Positions 7,383 through 15,742 of a stretch of 58,949 nucleotides of DNA are shown here, in pieces. Source of the stretch: Bordetella parapertussis (GTDB taxonomy: Bacteria > Pseudomonadota > Gammaproteobacteria > Burkholderiales > Burkholderiaceae_B); NCBI GenBank assembly GCA_945903445.1, contig CAMDNZ010000017.1:1-58949 (forward strand). Reading direction: 5' to 3'. Made by a program: the position numbers and the translations under genes. Numbering within the stretch: the stretch's first letter is position 1; each line of letters begins with the position of its first letter. The notes beneath the pieces were generated by a model. It saw nothing but the letters and a program-made list of their open reading frames with translations. It was not told where the DNA came from and did no database searches.

Positions 7383-9872
7383 TTGGCAAAACGACCGAAT
7401 AAAGAAGCGAACAACCGACAGCCGGCCGCGCCGTCCACCCCTCCCGATTTCGATCCCGATGTCCCTAGCCGCGAAGCGATGCTGACGGCATTGCGCGCTG
7501 AGGGCTCGCCACTGTCGCCGGACGAGTTGGCCGATCGCATGGGGGTGAATCGCGAAGCGACACGAGTGGGTTTCGATCGCCGTCTGGCCGCCATGGAGCG
7601 CGACGGACAGTTGATGCCGAACCGCAAGGGCGTGCTGCTACTGGCTAACAAACTGGATTTCATCGCGGGTAAGGTGCAAGGTCACCGCGATGGTTTCGGT
7701 TTCTTGTTGCGCGACGACGGTGGGCGAGATTTTTTCCTGTCGCCGCGAGAGATGCTAAAGGTCCTGCATGGCGACCGTGTATTGGTCAAGCCGTCGGGCG
7801 AATATCGGGGCAAGCCCGAAGCGACCATTGTCGAAGTGCTGGAGCGCCGCACGAACAAACTGGTGGGCCGTCTGCTGCACGAGCGTGGACTGTTCATCGT
7901 GGTGCCCGAAGATCAGCGTATCAAGCACGACATTTTGATTCCGCCCGCCGATATTAATGGCGCGCAGCACGGACAGGTCGTGACCGTCGATATCGTCGAG
8001 CAACCCACCCGTCACTCTCAGCCCCTGGGTCGTGTGGCCGAGGTGCTGGGCGAGATCGACGATCCGGGTATGGAAATCGAAATCGCGGTACGCAAGTTCG
8101 ACGTGCCGGTCGAGTTCTCCGAGCGCGCGCGCAAGCAGGCCGACAAGCTGCCTGGCACCGTGCGCAAAAGCGATCTGTCCAAGCGAGTCGACCTGCGTGA
8201 CGTGCCATTCATCACGATCGATGGCGAAGACGCCCGCGATTTCGACGATGCGGTGTATTGCGAAGCGGTCGATATAGGAACCAGCAGCCGCAAGCGGCCG
8301 GCGTGGCGTTTATTGGTGGCCATTGCCGACGTGAGTCATTACGTCCGACCCAACGATGCGTTGGATCAGGATGCCATCGAGCGCGGCACCAGTGTTTATT
8401 TCCCGCGTCGAGTGATTCCGATGTTGCCCGAGTCGCTGTCTAATGGCTTGTGTTCGCTCAATCCGGCGGTCGATCGATTGACGCTGGTGTGCGACATGGT
8501 GATCCCGCAAACCGGCGCGAAGGCGGGCACCGTCACCGCGTATCAGTTCTATAACGCCGTCATTCATTCGCACGCGCGCACCACTTACACCAGCGTCTGG
8601 AATGCGCTACAGCAGCCGACCGGCCCTGCGGCGCTCGCCATGGAGCATGTGCTGGCGCAAGTGCAGGATCTCTATGCGTTATTTCAATTGCTGGCGCAGG
8701 CACGCAAGCGTCGGGGCGCTATCGATTTCGATACGGTCGAAACCCGCATCGTGTGTAATGAGTTGGGACGTATTGAACAAATCGTGCCCACGACGCGTAA
8801 CGATGCCCACCGCTTGATCGAAGAGTGCATGCTGGCGGCCAACGTTTGCGCGGCCGACTTCCTGGCGCGCAGTAAACACCCCGGCTTGTACCGGGTGCAT
8901 GAAGGTCCGACGCCGGAGCGTCTTCAATCGTTGCGCGAGTTCTTGAAAGTCCAGGGCTTGTCCTTGGGCGGTGGCGACGATCCAAGTGCCAAGGATTATG
9001 GCGCGCTGTTAGAACAAGTGCAGGGCCGCCCCGATTTTCAACTGCTGCAAACCATGTGCTTGCGTTCGATGCAGCAAGCTATCTATGGTCCGGATAATGC
9101 CGGCCACTTTGGCCTGGCTTATCCAGCCTACACCCACTTCACTTCGCCCATTCGTCGCTATCCCGACCTGTTGACGCATCGCGCCATCAAGGCCTTGTTA
9201 GATGGCGAACGCTATGTGCCCGAGTTGGAAGAGTCGCCCATCGTGTTGGGGGCGACGGCCAAAGAGCGGGAGCATGCGGTGTGGGAGAAGCTGGGCTTGC
9301 TGTTGTCGGCACGCGAACGCCGTGCCGACGAGGCATCGCGCGATGTCGAAGCCTGGCTAAAGTGCTGGTTCGTGAAGGAGCGCGTGGGCGAAGACTTCAG
9401 TGGCACGGTCAGTGGCGTCACGACCTTCGGTGTATTCGTTACCTTAGATACCTTGCACGTCGAGGGCTTGGTGCACGTCTCCGAGCTGGGTGGCGAATAT
9501 TTCCAATTCAACGAAGGCCTGCACGAGTTGCGTGGTGAGCGCACGGGCATGCGTTATCGCTTGACCGACAAGGTGCAGGTACAGGTGGCCCGGGTTGATC
9601 TGGAAGCGCGCCGCATCGAGTTCCGTCTCGTGGCAGGCACGGGTTTCGACGCGCTGCGAAAGGCCGCCGCACGTGGGCCCGACGATGCACCGCGGCGCGT
9701 CAAGCGTGCAGCCCCGGCCAAGCCGGATGCGTTGAAAGGAGAAACCGCCAGTCAGCGCCGTGCGCAAGCCAAGCGTGCCGCCAAGGCGCCCAAAGCGGCT
9801 AAGTCGACCAAATCGACCAAACGTGCGGCACCCGCTCGCAAGACCGGCGGTGCCCCGCGCACTCGTCGATAG
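7383..9872 (+). CDS. rnr: Ribonuclease R
   Basis: RNase R is a processive 3'-to-5' exoribonuclease that degrades structured RNA in mRNA decay, rRNA quality control and tmRNA pathways. The 829-residue protein has an N-terminal winged helix (about 25-90), cold-shock/OB domains (about 90-250), the RNB catalytic domain with the metal-binding DGEDARDFDDAV at 280-291, an S1 domain (about 660-745, DFSGTVSGVTTFGVFVTL), and a basic Lys/Ala-rich tail of about 70 residues. Its length is normal for the family. The start is a TTG at 7383 preceded by a weak GGAAA; no better in-frame ATG exists near it. It is followed by rlmB, a common pairing. Confidence 0.97.
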   Translation: MAKRPNKEANNRQPAAPSTPPDFDPDVPSREAMLTALRAEGSPLSPDELADRMGVNREATRVGFDRRLAAMERDGQLMPNRKGVLLLANKLDFIAGKVQGHRDGFGFLLRDDGGRDFFLSPREMLKVLHGDRVLVKPSGEYRGKPEATIVEVLERRTNKLVGRLLHERGLFIVVPEDQRIKHDILIPPADINGAQHGQVVTVDIVEQPTRHSQPLGRVAEVLGEIDDPGMEIEIAVRKFDVPVEFSERARKQADKLPGTVRKSDLSKRVDLRDVPFITIDGEDARDFDDAVYCEAVDIGTSSRKRPAWRLLVAIADVSHYVRPNDALDQDAIERGTSVYFPRRVIPMLPESLSNGLCSLNPAVDRLTLVCDMVIPQTGAKAGTVTAYQFYNAVIHSHARTTYTSVWNALQQPTGPAALAMEHVLAQVQDLYALFQLLAQARKRRGAIDFDTVETRIVCNELGRIEQIVPTTRNDAHRLIEECMLAANVCAADFLARSKHPGLYRVHEGPTPERLQSLREFLKVQGLSLGGGDDPSAKDYGALLEQVQGRPDFQLLQTMCLRSMQQAIYGPDNAGHFGLAYPAYTHFTSPIRRYPDLLTHRAIKALLDGERYVPELEESPIVLGATAKEREHAVWEKLGLLLSARERRADEASRDVEAWLKCWFVKERVGEDFSGTVSGVTTFGVFVTLDTLHVEGLVHVSELGGEYFQFNEGLHELRGERTGMRYRLTDKVQVQVARVDLEARRIEFRLVAGTGFDALRKAAARGPDDAPRRVKRAAPAKPDALKGETASQRRAQAKRAAKAPKAAKSTKSTKRAAPARKTGGAPRTRR

Positions 9873-9941
9873 GGCGATAGTCGATAGGCTATTGCCAGTA
9901 ATCGGTATAGGTATCGGTAACCGGTTGGGCGATAGGCCATA

Positions 9942-9972
9942 GACGAGTGCAGGCGATCTGCCTGCACTCGTC
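9942..9972. other. perfect hairpin between rnr and rlmB
   Basis: GACGAGTGCAGGC pairs perfectly with its downstream complement around a 5-base loop. There is no T run on either side, so it is not a canonical terminator. It may protect the rnr mRNA 3' end or act as a processing site. Confidence 0.6.
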
Positions 9973-10142
9973 TCATCGCGTTGGTCGCCATTGGCGTTCA
10001 GTATTGAAGTGCCGTTGGCGAGGGGCGACCCACGCGCACCGCCAAGTCCCCAAGCCTGTCCTTATTGCGCGGTCCCCAGCCGAAGGCGTTAACATGTTTG
10101 CCTGTCATTGCAATTTCGCATCCCGCCAAGGCTTACCGTTCT

Positions 10143-10880
10143 ATGTCGTCTCCTCAAATACTCGCCGGTTTTCACGCTGTCGTGGCCCGGTTGCGCCATG
10201 CGCCCGATTCCATCAAGGAACTCTACGTCGAGGCTGCGCGCCGCGATAAGCGCATGTTGTCGCTGATGGAGCAGGCCACGAATGCCGGCGTGCGGGTCTT
10301 GCCCGTGGCCACCGACAGGCTCGATGGTTTGTCGCGCGGCAATCGTCATCAGGGCGTGGTTGCGCTGGCTTCCGAGCGTCAACTGGCCGTCAACCTCGAT
10401 GACGTGCTGGACGTGACCGACGGCGTGCCCGTGCTGCTGATTCTCGATGGCGTGACCGACCCGCATAATTTGGGTGCCTGTCTGCGCTCGGCAGACGCGG
10501 CGGGGGTTCATGCCGTTATTGCGCCTAAAGATCGCGCGGTCGGATTGAATACGACGGTGCAGCGCGTGGCATGTGGTGCCGCCGACACCGTGCCCTACAT
10601 TATGGTGACCAACCTTGCTCGAACCATGCGCGAGCTGAAAGACCGCGGCGTCTGGTTGGTGGGCACCGACGACGAGGCGACCGATACCTTGCACGCTGTC
10701 GATGCCCGTCGGCCCATGGCTTGGGTGATGGGTGCCGAAGGCGAGGGCATGCGTCGCCTGACGCGTGAAACCTGCGATCAACTGGTGCGTATTCCCATGG
10801 CGGGTGCGGTTGAAAGCCTGAATGTCAGCGTGGCCAGTGCAGTTTGCTTGTTCGAGACGGTACGCCAGCGCCTGGCCTGA
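10143..10880 (+). CDS. rlmB: 23S rRNA (guanosine-2'-O)-methyltransferase RlmB
   Basis: RlmB methylates the ribose of G2251 in the 23S rRNA P-loop. The 245-residue product has the small N-terminal substrate-binding domain (PQILAGFHAVVARL, about 1-75) and a SPOUT knot domain. SPOUT motifs seen are LDGVTDPHNLGACLRSADAA, VMGAEGEGM, and the C-terminal MAGAVESLNVSVASAV that holds S-adenosylmethionine. Start ATG 10143 gives the family length; an in-frame ATG at 10065 would add 26 unlike residues. It follows rnr after 270 bases. Confidence 0.96.
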   Translation: MSSPQILAGFHAVVARLRHAPDSIKELYVEAARRDKRMLSLMEQATNAGVRVLPVATDRLDGLSRGNRHQGVVALASERQLAVNLDDVLDVTDGVPVLLILDGVTDPHNLGACLRSADAAGVHAVIAPKDRAVGLNTTVQRVACGAADTVPYIMVTNLARTMRELKDRGVWLVGTDDEATDTLHAVDARRPMAWVMGAEGEGMRRLTRETCDQLVRIPMAGAVESLNVSVASAVCLFETVRQRLA

Positions 10881-10918
10881 CTGCCCTCCTTTTCATTTTT
10901 CGACCGCGCGTAGTCACT

Positions 10919-12163
10919 ATGACCAAAAACGGCTTTACGACCACTATTCTTCACGGCGATCGCCGCCATGCAGGTGCCGAGCACGGCGCGGTTCATAAAC
11001 CCATGCATCCGTCGTCCGAGTACGCGTATGCCGACGCCCGCGAATTGGCGGCAGTGTTCCAAGGCAAGGCCGGCTATAGCTACGCACGGCAAGGCACGCC
11101 CACTACGACTGCGCTCGAAGCGAAAATCACCGCCATGGAGGGCGGGGCAGGGTCGGTCAGCTTCGCGACCGGTATGGCTGCGTTGTCGGCGATTTTCACG
11201 ACGCTTCTGCGGCGCGGCGATCATTTGGTGTCGAGTCAATTCGTCTTCGGCAATACCAATAGCCTGTTGGCGACTTTGACTGAAATGGGTGTCGAAATAT
11301 CGTTCGTCGATGCGACCGACGTAGCGCAGGTCGAGGCGGGGTGCCGACCCAATACCCGAATGGTGTTCGTCGAAACCATTGCCAACCCTGGCACGCAAGT
11401 CGCCGATTTGAGTGGCATCGGCACGCTATGTCAGGCGCGCAAGCTGGTCTATGTGATCGACAACACCTTGACCTCGCCTTATCTTTTTCAAGGCGCCACT
11501 GTCGGTGCCGCCTTGGTCATGAACTCGCTGTCGAAGTATGTGGGCGGCCATGGCAACGCACTTGGCGGCTCGGTGACCGACACCGGTTTATACGATTGGA
11601 GCGCATACCCGAACATTTTCGACGCCTATAAAAAGGGTGCCCCGACGACCTGGGGTTTGACCCAGGTCAAAAAAAAGGGCTTGCGCGATATGGGCGGGAC
11701 TTTGGCCGCCGAACCCGCACACCGCATCGCAGTGGGTGCCGAGACGCTGGCGCTGCGTATGGAAAAGCACTGCAGCAACGCCCTGGCACTGGCGAGACTT
11801 CTGGCTGAACACGAGGGCGTCGCTCGGGTGCATTATCCCGGCTTAGCCTCGCATCCCAATCATGCACGGGCGCACGACTTGTTCGGCGCGCGCTTTGGCG
11901 GGCTGCTGGGTGTCGAGCTGCGTGAAGGCATCGACTGCTTTGAGTTCTTGAATCAGCTCGATGTCGTGGTGCTGGCCACGCATTTGGGCGATACCCGTAC
12001 GCTGGCTTTGCCGGCAGCACACACGATTTATTACGAAATGGGACCGGCGCGTCGCAAAGAGATGGGGATCGCCGATAGCTTTCTTAGGGTATCCGTGGGT
12101 ATTGAGGACGAATCCGATCTGTTGGGCGATTTTTCGCAAGCCTTGGAAGCTTGTTTGCGTTGA
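10919..12163 (+). CDS. cystathionine gamma-synthase family PLP enzyme
   Basis: A 414-residue pyridoxal-phosphate enzyme of the Cys/Met metabolism family (cystathionine gamma-synthase, cystathionine beta/gamma-lyase, methionine gamma-lyase, O-acetylhomoserine sulfhydrylase). The PLP lysine is K206 in NSLSKYVGGHGN. Upstream are YSYARQGTPTTTALEAKI and the SFATGMAAL phosphate-binding region, and the C-terminus has LRVSVGIED. The exact reaction cannot be read from sequence; transsulfuration or sulfhydrylation of a homoserine ester, or a gamma-lyase role, are all possible. It starts 38 bases after rlmB and may be co-transcribed. No clear ribosome site precedes ATG 10919. A perfect 16-bp palindrome lies two bases past the stop (12165-12180). 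Confidence 0.9.
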   Translation: MTKNGFTTTILHGDRRHAGAEHGAVHKPMHPSSEYAYADARELAAVFQGKAGYSYARQGTPTTTALEAKITAMEGGAGSVSFATGMAALSAIFTTLLRRGDHLVSSQFVFGNTNSLLATLTEMGVEISFVDATDVAQVEAGCRPNTRMVFVETIANPGTQVADLSGIGTLCQARKLVYVIDNTLTSPYLFQGATVGAALVMNSLSKYVGGHGNALGGSVTDTGLYDWSAYPNIFDAYKKGAPTTWGLTQVKKKGLRDMGGTLAAEPAHRIAVGAETLALRMEKHCSNALALARLLAEHEGVARVHYPGLASHPNHARAHDLFGARFGGLLGVELREGIDCFEFLNQLDVVVLATHLGDTRTLALPAAHTIYYEMGPARRKEMGIADSFLRVSVGIEDESDLLGDFSQALEACLR

Positions 12164-12221
12164 TGCCATATCGATATGGCGCTTAAGCCAGCATTGGTGC
12201 GGCTTCACATGGTTTTTTCGC

Positions 12222-12251
12222 TTGACAGCGATATGTTGCACGGGCTTAATA
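12222..12251 (+). promoter_or_regulatory. probable sigma-70 promoter of hupB
   Basis: A perfect -35 TTGACA (12222-12227) is followed after 18 bases by TTAATA (12246-12251). Transcription would start near 12258, giving a leader of about 170 bases. That leader contains a GC-rich hairpin near 12271-12294 (CCCGCC paired with GGCGGG). Confidence 0.55.
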
Positions 12252-12429
12252 CACCCCTGCGTCGCTGCAGCCCCGCCTCGTCTCGAGGGGCGGGATTCCA
12301 GCGGCGCTAAATCTTAGTAGATGCTTTGCTCGCACATAGTTGAACAGGCTGAACATCCAGGGCGTCGCCGCGTATGTGCACGGCAACGCACCATGACACG
12401 ATTCCATACCTTGTGAGGGGTAATCCTAA

Positions 12430-12702
12430 ATGAACAAAACCGAACTGATCGACCACATCGCCGCTGAGGCCGACATCTCCAAAGCTGCCGCTGGCCGCTC
12501 GCTGGATGCCCTGTTTTCGGCTGTCAAAAAGACGCTGAAGAAAGGCAATACCGTGACCTTGGTGGGTTTTGGCACGTTCGCCGTGACTACCCGCGCAGCT
12601 CGCACCGGCCGCAATCCGCGCACCGGCGAAGCGATCAAGATCAAGAAGGCCAAAGTGCCGAAGTTCCGTCCGGGCAAGGCCCTGAAGGACGCAGTAAACT
12701 AA
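12430..12702 (+). CDS. hupB: DNA-binding protein HU-beta
   Basis: HU is a dimeric nucleoid protein that bends DNA with little sequence preference. The 90-residue product has the helical dimerisation part (MNKTELIDHIAAEADISKAA), the core TVTLVGFGTFAV, and the DNA-binding beta arm with TGRNPRTGEAIKIKKAKVPKF. A strong GAGGGG ribosome site precedes ATG 12430. It is followed closely by tRNA-Val, a neighbourhood I expect in Burkholderiales, but the lon gene often upstream and ppiD often downstream are absent here. Confidence 0.97.
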   Translation: MNKTELIDHIAAEADISKAAAGRSLDALFSAVKKTLKKGNTVTLVGFGTFAVTTRAARTGRNPRTGEAIKIKKAKVPKFRPGKALKDAVN

Positions 12703-12711
12703 GTTGCGTTG

Positions 12712-12742
12712 CAAGGCGCGTCTCGTTAGAATACGCGCCTTG
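12712..12742 (+). terminator. hairpin after hupB, possible weak terminator or processing site
   Basis: CAAGGCGCGT pairs perfectly with ACGCGCCTTG around an 11-base loop, ten bases past the hupB stop and 18 bases before tRNA-Val. Only a short TGATTTA follows, so termination may be partial and the tRNA could be co-transcribed and cut out. Confidence 0.5.
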
Positions 12743-12760
12743 ATTTACCGCACTGGTTGC

Positions 12761-12836
12761 GGGTGCTTAGCTCAGCTGGCAGAGCGGCGCCTTTACACGG
12801 CGTAGGTCACAGGTTCGACCCCTGTAGCACCCACCA
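12761..12836 (+). tRNA. tRNA-Val (anticodon TAC)
   Basis: A 76-base cloverleaf: acceptor GGGTGCT pairs with AGCACCC, D-arm AGCTCAGCTGGCAGAGC, anticodon loop TTTACAC (TAC), T-loop GGTTCGACCCC, and an encoded CCA. All stems pair well. Confidence 0.98.
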
Positions 12837-12862
12837 AAAAACGACCGAAGTTAAGCTGGAAT

Positions 12863-12910
12863 ACAAAAGCCCGCAAACACGCGCGATGCGATGTTTCTGG
12901 GCTTTTTTGT
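12863..12910 (+). terminator. rho-independent terminator after tRNA-Val
   Basis: ACAAAAGCCC pairs with GGGCTTTTTTGT, and an inner AAACA/TGTTT stem extends it. It ends in a T run and separates the HU/tRNA unit from the protease gene. Confidence 0.75.
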
Positions 12911-13090
12911 TGTCGCACGCGCCGCGCTTCTGGGTACCTGTACACGCATTTATCTCGCAATGAGATTACTGGGCGCGAGGTCTTACATTCAGCACGATTG
13001 AGTCCTGCATTATCGATTTTGCAAACCGTCTAGATGGTTTGTTTTCGACGATGAATGTAACCTAACGAAGTAGCGACGGGAGCAGTTCTC

Positions 13091-14815
13091 ATGAAAAATC
13101 AGGTCGAACAAGAGTTGGTGTATTACGGAACGAAAGCTGAAGGGGGCACCCCTTTGACGAAAGTGGACAACGCGTTGGCGATCGGTTTCGATCCTCGCAT
13201 GTATTCGGGAGTCGGCGAACTCATCAAGACGCAAGAGTGGCCATGCGCATTGCGCGTCGTCGAGTCGGGCGAAAGCGGCGATTTCGGTGTCGTCGAGGCG
13301 GTAGAGAAGGGGGGGCAGGCCAAACTGCAAGCAGCCAAAGAGGCGCTGCGACGCGTGCCGGGGGTTCGCTTCGCAGCCAATGCCTTGGTTTACCCGAACA
13401 GTCGCACGGCCATTCATTACTCCGGCAAGCTTTTCGTGAAATTCACCGACGAGTGCGATGCGGACCGTTGTATGGAGGTGTTGAGGCAAGCGCAACTGGG
13501 CGATATCCAGAAAGTGAAGTATGCCGAGAACGCCTATACCGCGACCTGCAAAACGGCTGGGCGCGATGTGTTCGAAATCGCCCGCAATCTGATCGAGCGC
13601 GAAGACGTGACCTACTCGATTCCCGAGATCACGCAACACCGCGAGAGCAAATCCAGCGTCGTGTCGGCCAGGGTGATCCATCCGAAACAGTGGCATCTTC
13701 AAAGCACGGAGTATCGACCGGGCATACACATCGACGAGAGCGCCAACGTGATTGCCGCTCATGCACACTCCACCGGCCAAGGCGTGACCATTGCAGTGAT
13801 CGACGATGGTGTCGATACAGATCACATCGAGTTTTCTTCCCCCGGTAAAGTGGTGGCACCGCTTGCGATAAAAATGGGTGTCTTCAGCGCCGACGCGCGG
13901 CCTACGAAGGTGAATGACTACCGCGTTGCGCTGCCCTCGCATGGCACCGCGGTCGCTGGCGTGGCATGCGCCGACGGGGTGCACGGTGCGTGCGGCGTTG
14001 CGCCGGATGCGAAGCTGATGCCGATCAACTACCTGAACGAGCCGATGGGTGGCTTCGGCGATGCCGAGATTTTTTATTGGGCAGCGTCCAAGGGGGCCGA
14101 CGTTATTGTATGTTCATGGGGGCCGCCCGATGGCGTTTGGAACAATCCTGACGATCCCGACCATTTCGTGGAGCATCCCATCAGGCCTTATGTGAAGCTG
14201 GCGATCGAGTACGCCGTGAAAAAAGGGCGTGGCGGACGGGGATGCGCCATATTCTGGGCTGCGGGCAATGGCAACGAAAGCGTGGACCTCGATGGCTTGG
14301 CCTCGAATCCGGATGTTTTTGCCATCGCGGCGTGCAACGAATATGGCGAGCGCAGCCAGTACAGCGATTACGGCAAAGCCATTTTTTGCGCGTTTCCAAG
14401 CAACGATTACCAGCCTGAACTGCCGGGTCGGGATCGCGCGAAGATCATTCGGACCGCCGGTATCTGGACCACGCACATCTTAGATACTTACGACGCCAAA
14501 GTGTGGGTATTTCCAAAGTCGGAAGAGCTGCGCTTTCCCTATTACCCGGGCTTTGGCGGAACATCGAGCGCGACGCCAGGTGCGGCAGGCGTCGCCGCGC
14601 TCGTGCTCTCGATCGTGCCGTCGATCAGCCTGCTCGACCTGAGGCGGCTTTTGATCGCGGCATGCGATGTCATCGACGCCGATTCGAAAGAAGCCCCCTA
14701 CGACCGCAACGGGCACAGCATCTATTACGGCGCAGGCCGAATCAACGCAGAGCGTGCCGTTCTATTGGCTAAATCGATGGCCGACCAGCTAGAGAGCAGG
14801 GCTGCGGCGGGATAG
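13091..14815 (+). CDS. S8 (subtilisin-like) serine protease without signal peptide
   Basis: This 574-residue protein carries a complete subtilase triad: D238 (AVIDDGVD), H284 (SHGTAVAG) and S492 (GTSSATPG), with oxyanion N393 in WAAGNGN. The N-terminal 200 residues are not catalytic and resemble the propeptide-like region of fervidolysin or cyanobacterial calcium-dependent proteases (LVYYGTKAEGG, then an alpha/beta segment of about 90-180). There is no signal peptide or membrane segment, so the enzyme looks cytoplasmic, unlike most secreted subtilases. A GGAG site lies eight bases before ATG 13091. It stands alone between tRNA-Val and tonB with no partner gene. Its target is unknown; a self-activated intracellular or defence-linked protease is possible but not shown. 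Confidence 0.92.
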   Translation: MKNQVEQELVYYGTKAEGGTPLTKVDNALAIGFDPRMYSGVGELIKTQEWPCALRVVESGESGDFGVVEAVEKGGQAKLQAAKEALRRVPGVRFAANALVYPNSRTAIHYSGKLFVKFTDECDADRCMEVLRQAQLGDIQKVKYAENAYTATCKTAGRDVFEIARNLIEREDVTYSIPEITQHRESKSSVVSARVIHPKQWHLQSTEYRPGIHIDESANVIAAHAHSTGQGVTIAVIDDGVDTDHIEFSSPGKVVAPLAIKMGVFSADARPTKVNDYRVALPSHGTAVAGVACADGVHGACGVAPDAKLMPINYLNEPMGGFGDAEIFYWAASKGADVIVCSWGPPDGVWNNPDDPDHFVEHPIRPYVKLAIEYAVKKGRGGRGCAIFWAAGNGNESVDLDGLASNPDVFAIAACNEYGERSQYSDYGKAIFCAFPSNDYQPELPGRDRAKIIRTAGIWTTHILDTYDAKVWVFPKSEELRFPYYPGFGGTSSATPGAAGVAALVLSIVPSISLLDLRRLLIAACDVIDADSKEAPYDRNGHSIYYGAGRINAERAVLLAKSMADQLESRAAAG

Positions 14816-14875
14816 ACCGCTAGACGCTGGGCAGGCTAACTGCCTGCGCTTAAGTCGCGAAGATCGACTCGATGC

Positions 14876-14890
14876 TGCGAATAATTCGCA
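14876..14890. promoter_or_regulatory. Fur-box-like 7-1-7 palindrome upstream of tonB
   Basis: TGCGAAT-A-ATTCGCA is a perfect 7-1-7 inverted repeat, the layout of the Fur core TGATAAT-N-ATTATCA, matching it at five of seven positions per arm. It lies about 50 bases before the chosen tonB start, so iron-dependent repression of tonB-exbB-exbD is likely. Confidence 0.6.
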
Positions 14891-14940
14891 TTTCAGTTAT
14901 CATGTCGGTCTTCGCTATTTGTCGAGCGCATCGCGGTTAC

Positions 14941-15741
14941 ATGCCCAGCAATAAGATAGGTTTGTCGTCAGGATCGAATGCTTCCGTTACGCTGCGCATC
15001 GCTGCAGGCGCTGCTGTTCTCGCTACGCACTTCGGGGCGGGCGCGTTGCTGTTCATGGCTTCGGAGACGAAGCCGCAGTTGCTCGAACAGGAAGCCATCA
15101 TGGTCAGCGTGATCGAGGCGCCCGTAGCCGAGCAGGCAAAAGGCGAACCCTTGCCTGCCGAGCCGGTGGTCGAGACGCCACCCAAACCGTCCACGCCCGA
15201 ACCGCCACCTCCCGAGCCGGAAGTCAAACCTCCTCCGCCCGAACCCGAACCCGAACCCAAGCCTCCACCGGAACCCACGCCTGCGCCCCCGCCCAAACCT
15301 AAGCCTGCGCCCGCGCCCAAACCGAAGCCTACGCCCAAGGTCGCCCCTGCACCAAATCCGACGCCCACACCGCCCACACCGCCCAAACTGGTCACGGGCG
15401 TCGACGACGGTGCGAAGCGTAACCAAGCGCCGCAAGTGGGGCCGAAAACGGATGAACCCATTACGCTGTCGTCAGTGGAGTATCGCGGTCAACGTCCGGT
15501 GCCGACTTATCCGCGTATGTCGCAACGGTTGCGCGAAGAGGGTACGACTATCGTCTTAGTCGAAATCGACACCGAAGGCAATGTCACGCGGGCGTCGATC
15601 AGCAAGTCTTCCGGTTTCGAGCGGCTCGATGAAGCAGCGCTCGAAGCTGCGCGCAAAGCGCGTTTCACACCCGCCAAGGTTGGCGGCGTGGCACGCTTTG
15701 CACGCGCTAACTTACCGTTCAATTTCGTTTTGAGGAACTGA
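14941..15741 (+). CDS. tonB: TonB energy-transducing protein
   Basis: TonB carries proton-motive energy from ExbBD to outer-membrane receptors for siderophores, heme or cobalamin. The 266-residue protein has a single N-terminal membrane anchor (about 17-42), a long periplasm-spanning Pro-rich stretch of PEP and KPK repeats (about 70-150), and a C-terminal TonB domain (YPRMSQRLREEGTTIVLVEI, then SSGFERLDEAALEAARKARF). I chose ATG 14941 over the in-frame ATG at 14872 because the latter lies before the Fur-like site and lengthens the N-terminus with unlike residues. It is one base from exbB. Confidence 0.93.
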   Translation: MPSNKIGLSSGSNASVTLRIAAGAAVLATHFGAGALLFMASETKPQLLEQEAIMVSVIEAPVAEQAKGEPLPAEPVVETPPKPSTPEPPPPEPEVKPPPPEPEPEPKPPPEPTPAPPPKPKPAPAPKPKPTPKVAPAPNPTPTPPTPPKLVTGVDDGAKRNQAPQVGPKTDEPITLSSVEYRGQRPVPTYPRMSQRLREEGTTIVLVEIDTEGNVTRASISKSSGFERLDEAALEAARKARFTPAKVGGVARFARANLPFNFVLRN

Positions 15742-15742
15742 A

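Noticed and set aside
12837..13090. tRNA-Val as an integration site of a genomic island
   Set aside because: No integrase, no duplicated tRNA 3' end and no cargo beyond one gene; kept only as a synteny note.
13010..13984. 324-residue minus-strand ORF inside the S8 protease
   Set aside because: The plus strand carries a complete protease with an intact triad and ribosome site; the antisense ORF has no motif.
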